Source of the DNA: Chloroflexota bacterium
Lineage (GTDB): Bacteria > Chloroflexota > Anaerolineae > Anaerolineales > Villigracilaceae
Direction: 5' to 3'
Assembly: GCA_016219545.1 (NCBI GenBank)
Contig: JACRMH010000022.1
Coordinates: forward strand, 101,108-165,107
DNA: 64,000 bases
Part shown: positions 60,207 through 64,000 of the stretch, in pieces
Numbering within the stretch: the stretch's first letter is position 1
How the letters are laid out: the number at the start of each line of letters is the position of its first letter
Translations under genes and position numbers: made by a program
Notes under the pieces: model-generated
What the model was told of the DNA's origin: nothing
Database searches by the model: none
The model's input: only the letters and a program-made list of their open reading frames with translations

Positions 60207-61340
60207 CTATTTATGCATCAAACTTGCGATGCTTCGGTTGCGTAAGTGACGCGTGGGGATCCAAATGCCTGCCCACCCAAAACATAAGGAAAGAATAAAG
60301 CCGATCCATAAGGCTTTTGCCGAAATTGAAACCGGCAACGGGATCGAATGAAGGGTTAATGGGTTGATGCGGTTAAACCAATTCAATAGGAGAGAGGTGA
60401 CCCCCCAACTCAAAATGTATCCAATACTGACTTGCAACAATGTTCTAAATGTGACCAATGCACGGATGGTGCCGGACTGGACTCCAATGGCTCGCAAAAT
60501 CGTAATATCCCGGCTGCGTTCGGAGAGGATCAGAAAAATATTGCAATAAGTTCCCAGCATGACCGCCGATAAAGCCAGGATGACAAGCAAGCTGCTCACG
60601 CCTTGCATGTCTGAGACTGCTTTTGTGTACTCCTGATAAAGGTTATCAGCAAAATAAACTTCGAAGCGATCAAACAAGCGCGGGTCATTTTGCAGTTTGG
60701 AACGAACAGCCTCAGAATCCACGGCGGACTGCAATTGGATCCATCCAAATTGATAAATGCCTTTTAGATCAAACAGTGTGGCTGCGGTGTCCAGGGTCAT
60801 CCAAAGTGAACTGAATTTCGTACCCGGGGCTCTGATCAACCCGGAGATAATGAAATCATTTCCATAGACATGGATCGTGTCGCCTATCTTCCAGTTCATC
60901 ATGGTGGCAGCGCCTTCGCCCATGACAACTTCGCTTTCTCCCATAGGCCAACTCCCGCCGATGAGTTGTAAGGAATGCACCGTTTGCATATCTTCCAGCT
61001 TCGCAGCCCTGAGCTGGATCAGATTGCCATTGACGTTGACGATCTTAAAAATGAGCGGGGAGACACTCTTTACATATTCCGGAATTAATTCTTCAGCGGG
61101 CAGAAATTCGCGATCCGTAACCATGCTTTCGGATGGATCGAATACGTTTCGAGAAATGATCAGGAGTGCTGACTGATCGGTTGGCTGATTGCCGAAATTG
61201 TAAGCAGCTTCGGCCAGTGCTACCAGGGCAAAATAACTACAGAGAAAAACCAATAGATTGACAATGGTGATGGTGGTGCGCCAGCCATCACTGATGAGGT
61301 CCTTGATCACAAAGCGAAAGACATCACCCAGTTTTGTCAT
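60207..61340 (-). CDS. FtsX-type ABC transporter permease
   Basis: VVMGEGAATMMNWKIGDTIHVYGNDFIISG; RSRDITILRAIGVQSGTIRALV. Start reset to MTKLGDVF at 61340. Confidence 0.85.
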   Translation of the reverse strand: MTKLGDVFRFVIKDLISDGWRTTITIVNLLVFLCSYFALVALAEAAYNFGNQPTDQSALLIISRNVFDPSESMVTDREFLPAEELIPEYVKSVSPLIFKIVNVNGNLIQLRAAKLEDMQTVHSLQLIGGSWPMGESEVVMGEGAATMMNWKIGDTIHVYGNDFIISGLIRAPGTKFSSLWMTLDTAATLFDLKGIYQFGWIQLQSAVDSEAVRSKLQNDPRLFDRFEVYFADNLYQEYTKAVSDMQGVSSLLVILALSAVMLGTYCNIFLILSERSRDITILRAIGVQSGTIRALVTFRTLLQVSIGYILSWGVTSLLLNWFNRINPLTLHSIPLPVSISAKALWIGFILSLCFGWAGIWIPTRHLRNRSIASLMHK

Positions 61341-62010
61341 TATGGTTGGGTTGAATTTTTCCATCCCGGAGTTCAAAGACACGGTCTGCATTTTCAGCCA
61401 GCCGCAGATTATGAGTGGCGACCACAAAAGTGAGGCCCATTTGTTGGTTCAATTCATGCATCAGGGTAATAATCTCTTCAGCGGTCCGTGAATCGAGATC
61501 GCCTGTGGGTTCATCGGCCAGGATCAACTCAGGTGCGGCAATGATCGAACGGGCGATGGCGACCCGCTGTTGTTCTCCTCCTGAAAGTTCCGAGGGAAGG
61601 TGTTTCAACCGCTGTTCAAGTCCCACTCTTGTCAAGATCTGAATCGCTTTTAGGTTGGCTTGCTTGAAGGATACGCCTTTGGCCATCAAGGGCAGGGAAA
61701 CGTTTTCAACGGCATTCAATGCAGACAGCAGGTTGTAAAACTGGAAGACAAAACCGATGTGATCCCGGCGGAAGCGGGTGAGGCTTTCTTCACTGGCTTT
61801 CTCCAGTGCAAAGCCATTTATGGTGACCGTTCCTGAAGTTGGGCGGTCGATCCCGCCGATCAAATTAAGCAATGTGGATTTGCCCCCTCCGCTCGGACCC
61901 AGGATGACCACAAATTCACCTCTTTGGATCTCAAGGTCAATTCCACTTACGGCTTCCACAGATTCGGTGCCGCGATGATAGGTCTTATAGAGTTGATGGA
62001 TTGAGATCAT
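61324..62010 (-). CDS. LolD/MacB-type ABC ATP-binding protein
   Basis: [56 protein letters not shown]. Confidence 0.93.
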   Translation of the reverse strand: MISIHQLYKTYHRGTESVEAVSGIDLEIQRGEFVVILGPSGGGKSTLLNLIGGIDRPTSGTVTINGFALEKASEESLTRFRRDHIGFVFQFYNLLSALNAVENVSLPLMAKGVSFKQANLKAIQILTRVGLEQRLKHLPSELSGGEQQRVAIARSIIAAPELILADEPTGDLDSRTAEEIITLMHELNQQMGLTFVVATHNLRLAENADRVFELRDGKIQPNHNDKTG

Positions 62011-62219
62011 TGGATTTTTCTTTGTAAACTCAGGGCTGCATGTTCGTATATGATTTTAGCATGGAAAGGAATAATAAAATTCCAAGGGAATCTCATCATG
62101 TGCAGGCAACATCTTTCCTGTATAATGCGGACATCGCATACGTTTTTAATTGAATATTGATCCACTACTCGTTGTCGAATACGCTTTTCCGAATCTTTTA
62201 TTTCACCCAGGAGGCTTAT

Positions 62220-63848
62220 ATGCAAGGACAAATGATGGATTACCAATTGACGCTTACCCCGCTGTTGGAGCGCGCGCGTCGACTCTTCCCGAAGAAGGAG
62301 ATCGTCACGAAGGCAGGACCCACCCTTGAGCGTTACACCTACGCCGAGATGGTCGAGCGTGTGGGGCGGCTTGCGAATGCGCTGGAAAAACTCGGCGTCA
62401 AGCGTGGTGACCGGGTTGCGACGTTTGCGTGGAACAACGCCCGTCACCTTGAAATCTATTTCGCCGTGCCGTGCATGGGCGCGGTCTTGCACCCGATCAA
62501 TTTACGCCTGCCCGGTGAGCAGATCGCTTTCATTCTGAACCACGCTGAAGATCAGGTTTTATTCGTTGACCCAAGCCTGCTTCCGGCTGTTGAAAAACTT
62601 TCCCCTTATTTAAAAAATGTAAAACATTATGTTGTGATGGGTGACAAAGTCCCTGATGGCACAACATTGAGTCCTGTTCATGCTTATGAAGATCTTCTAA
62701 AGAGTGTCAGTCCGAATTATCCGTGGCCGAACCTCGATGAAAATGATGCGGCGGCCATGTGTTATACATCCGGCACCACAGGCAACCCGAAAGGCGTGGT
62801 GTATTCGCATCGCGCGATCTACCTGCACAGTTTAGGATTAAGCATGACGGATTCGTTCGGACTCTCCGAGCGCGATATTTTTATGCCGGTCGTGCCGATG
62901 TTCCATGTTCTGGCGTGGGGGACTCCCTTCGCTACGATCATGCTTGGGACCAGTCTCGTGTTCCCCGGTCCGCATATGACGCCGCGTGACCTCGCCGAGT
63001 TGATCCAGGCAGAGAAGGTGACTCTCACAGCGGGAGTCCCAACCTTGTGGATGGGAATCCTGAACCTGCTTGAGAATGAACGCTATGATCTAAGCAGTCT
63101 GCGCGGAATGATCGTGGGCGGTGCGGCCGCTCCACAATCCATGATCGAGGCTTTTGAAAAGAAGCATGGACTGACCGTGATGCACGCGTGGGGTATGACG
63201 GAGATGACCCCGCTCGGAACGGTCAGCCGACTCAAGAGTTATCAACTGGATTTGCCCGAAGCCGAGAAGTTTGCGATCCGCGCCAAGCAGGGGACTTCGG
63301 TGCCGGGCGTGGAACTGCGCGCCATAGATGAAAGCGGAGGAGAAATCGCATGGGACGGAAAAGCCTTCGGTGAGTTGCAGGTGCGCGGACCGTGGATCAT
63401 CAGCAGTTACTACAACGATGAGCGTTCGGCTGATTCATTCCAGGATGGCTGGTTCCGCACCGGTGACGTGGTGACGATTGACCCCGAAGGCTTTGTGCAG
63501 ATCGTGGACCGCTCCAAGGATGTGATCAAGAGCGGCGGTGAATGGATCTCGAGTCAGGACTTGGAAAACGCGATCATGTCTCATCCCAAAGTCTTGGAAG
63601 CCGCGGTTATTGCCATTGCACATCCGAAGTGGCAGGAACGTCCGCTGGCTTGTGTGGTTCCCAAACCTGATTACAAAGATTCACTGACGAAACAGGAGAT
63701 CCTTGACCACCTGAAACCCAAGTTCGACAAGATGTATCTGCCCGATGACGTGGTGTTCATCGAAGCTGTGCCGAAGACCAGCGTGGGAAAATTCGATAAG
63801 AAGGTCTTGCGGGTTCAGTTCAAGGATTACGTTCTGCCGACGATATAA
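62220..63848 (+). CDS. AMP-dependent acyl-CoA synthetase
   Basis: [77 protein letters not shown]. Start at ATG 62220 after 'ggaggc'. Confidence 0.94.
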   Translation: MQGQMMDYQLTLTPLLERARRLFPKKEIVTKAGPTLERYTYAEMVERVGRLANALEKLGVKRGDRVATFAWNNARHLEIYFAVPCMGAVLHPINLRLPGEQIAFILNHAEDQVLFVDPSLLPAVEKLSPYLKNVKHYVVMGDKVPDGTTLSPVHAYEDLLKSVSPNYPWPNLDENDAAAMCYTSGTTGNPKGVVYSHRAIYLHSLGLSMTDSFGLSERDIFMPVVPMFHVLAWGTPFATIMLGTSLVFPGPHMTPRDLAELIQAEKVTLTAGVPTLWMGILNLLENERYDLSSLRGMIVGGAAAPQSMIEAFEKKHGLTVMHAWGMTEMTPLGTVSRLKSYQLDLPEAEKFAIRAKQGTSVPGVELRAIDESGGEIAWDGKAFGELQVRGPWIISSYYNDERSADSFQDGWFRTGDVVTIDPEGFVQIVDRSKDVIKSGGEWISSQDLENAIMSHPKVLEAAVIAIAHPKWQERPLACVVPKPDYKDSLTKQEILDHLKPKFDKMYLPDDVVFIEAVPKTSVGKFDKKVLRVQFKDYVLPTI

Positions 63849-63861
63849 GATTAATAAAGAG

Positions 63862-64000
63862 AGGGGCTGTCCAAAAAGAGGGCAGCCCTTTTCGATTTAA
63901 AAAGAATTTAATACAATAGAGGGATGAACAACGGAAAAGTCATCTTCAAAGAATACACAATGAAACAAGCGCAACTGTTGCCGCCGAGTTTAGAGGAATT
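63862..64000 (+). mobile_element. Left end of an IS1182-like insertion sequence, truncated by the window
   Basis: ORF from 63924: MNNGKVIFKEYTMKQAQLLPPSLEEL..., like IS1182-type transposase N-termini; preceded by GGGGCTGTCCAAAAAGAGGGCAGCCCTTTTC, terminal-repeat-like. Confidence 0.6.

Overview
This 64 kb window looks like a chromosomal stretch of a Chloroflexota (Anaerolineae-like) bacterium; that taxonomic guess is inference from gene content only. It is densely coding and mostly housekeeping or metabolic. Contents: divergent thrB (partial, absent from the ORF track) and thrC; a SAM-hydrolase (DUF62) gene fused end-to-start to an ECF transporter operon; dcd; a frameshifted IS1595-type transposase; NAT; a NERD-UvrD helicase in an AT-rich patch; a DnaQ-DinG helicase; plsX; tRNA-Leu(GAG); DDAH plus a polar amino-acid ABC transporter; an AOR; a large PAS/HD-GYP and NarX/NarL signalling block; Nnr; SPFH and zinc-ribbon genes; XdhC; a degenerate HepT-like protein; a CBS-containing family II PPase; a second PAS/HD-GYP protein; a fused molybdenum hydroxylase; an orphan CcrM-like methyltransferase coupled to an unknown gene and a nucleotidyltransferase; an ECF sigma factor with a large membrane partner; an FtsX-type ABC export cluster; an acyl-CoA synthetase; and the start of an IS1182-like transposase at the right edge. 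The most interesting unexplained signal is a set of short elements: inverted arrays of 7-9 nt units, and perfect 'word' palindromes. Most sit within about 10 bp of stop codons. Several lie in-frame inside coding sequences, especially the molybdenum-hydroxylase genes, which recalls the protein-coding palindromic elements of Rickettsia. The molybdenum-hydroxylase fusion also lacks all four cysteines expected for its ferredoxin-type [2Fe-2S] site. All product calls are by eye from motifs; no database search was run.
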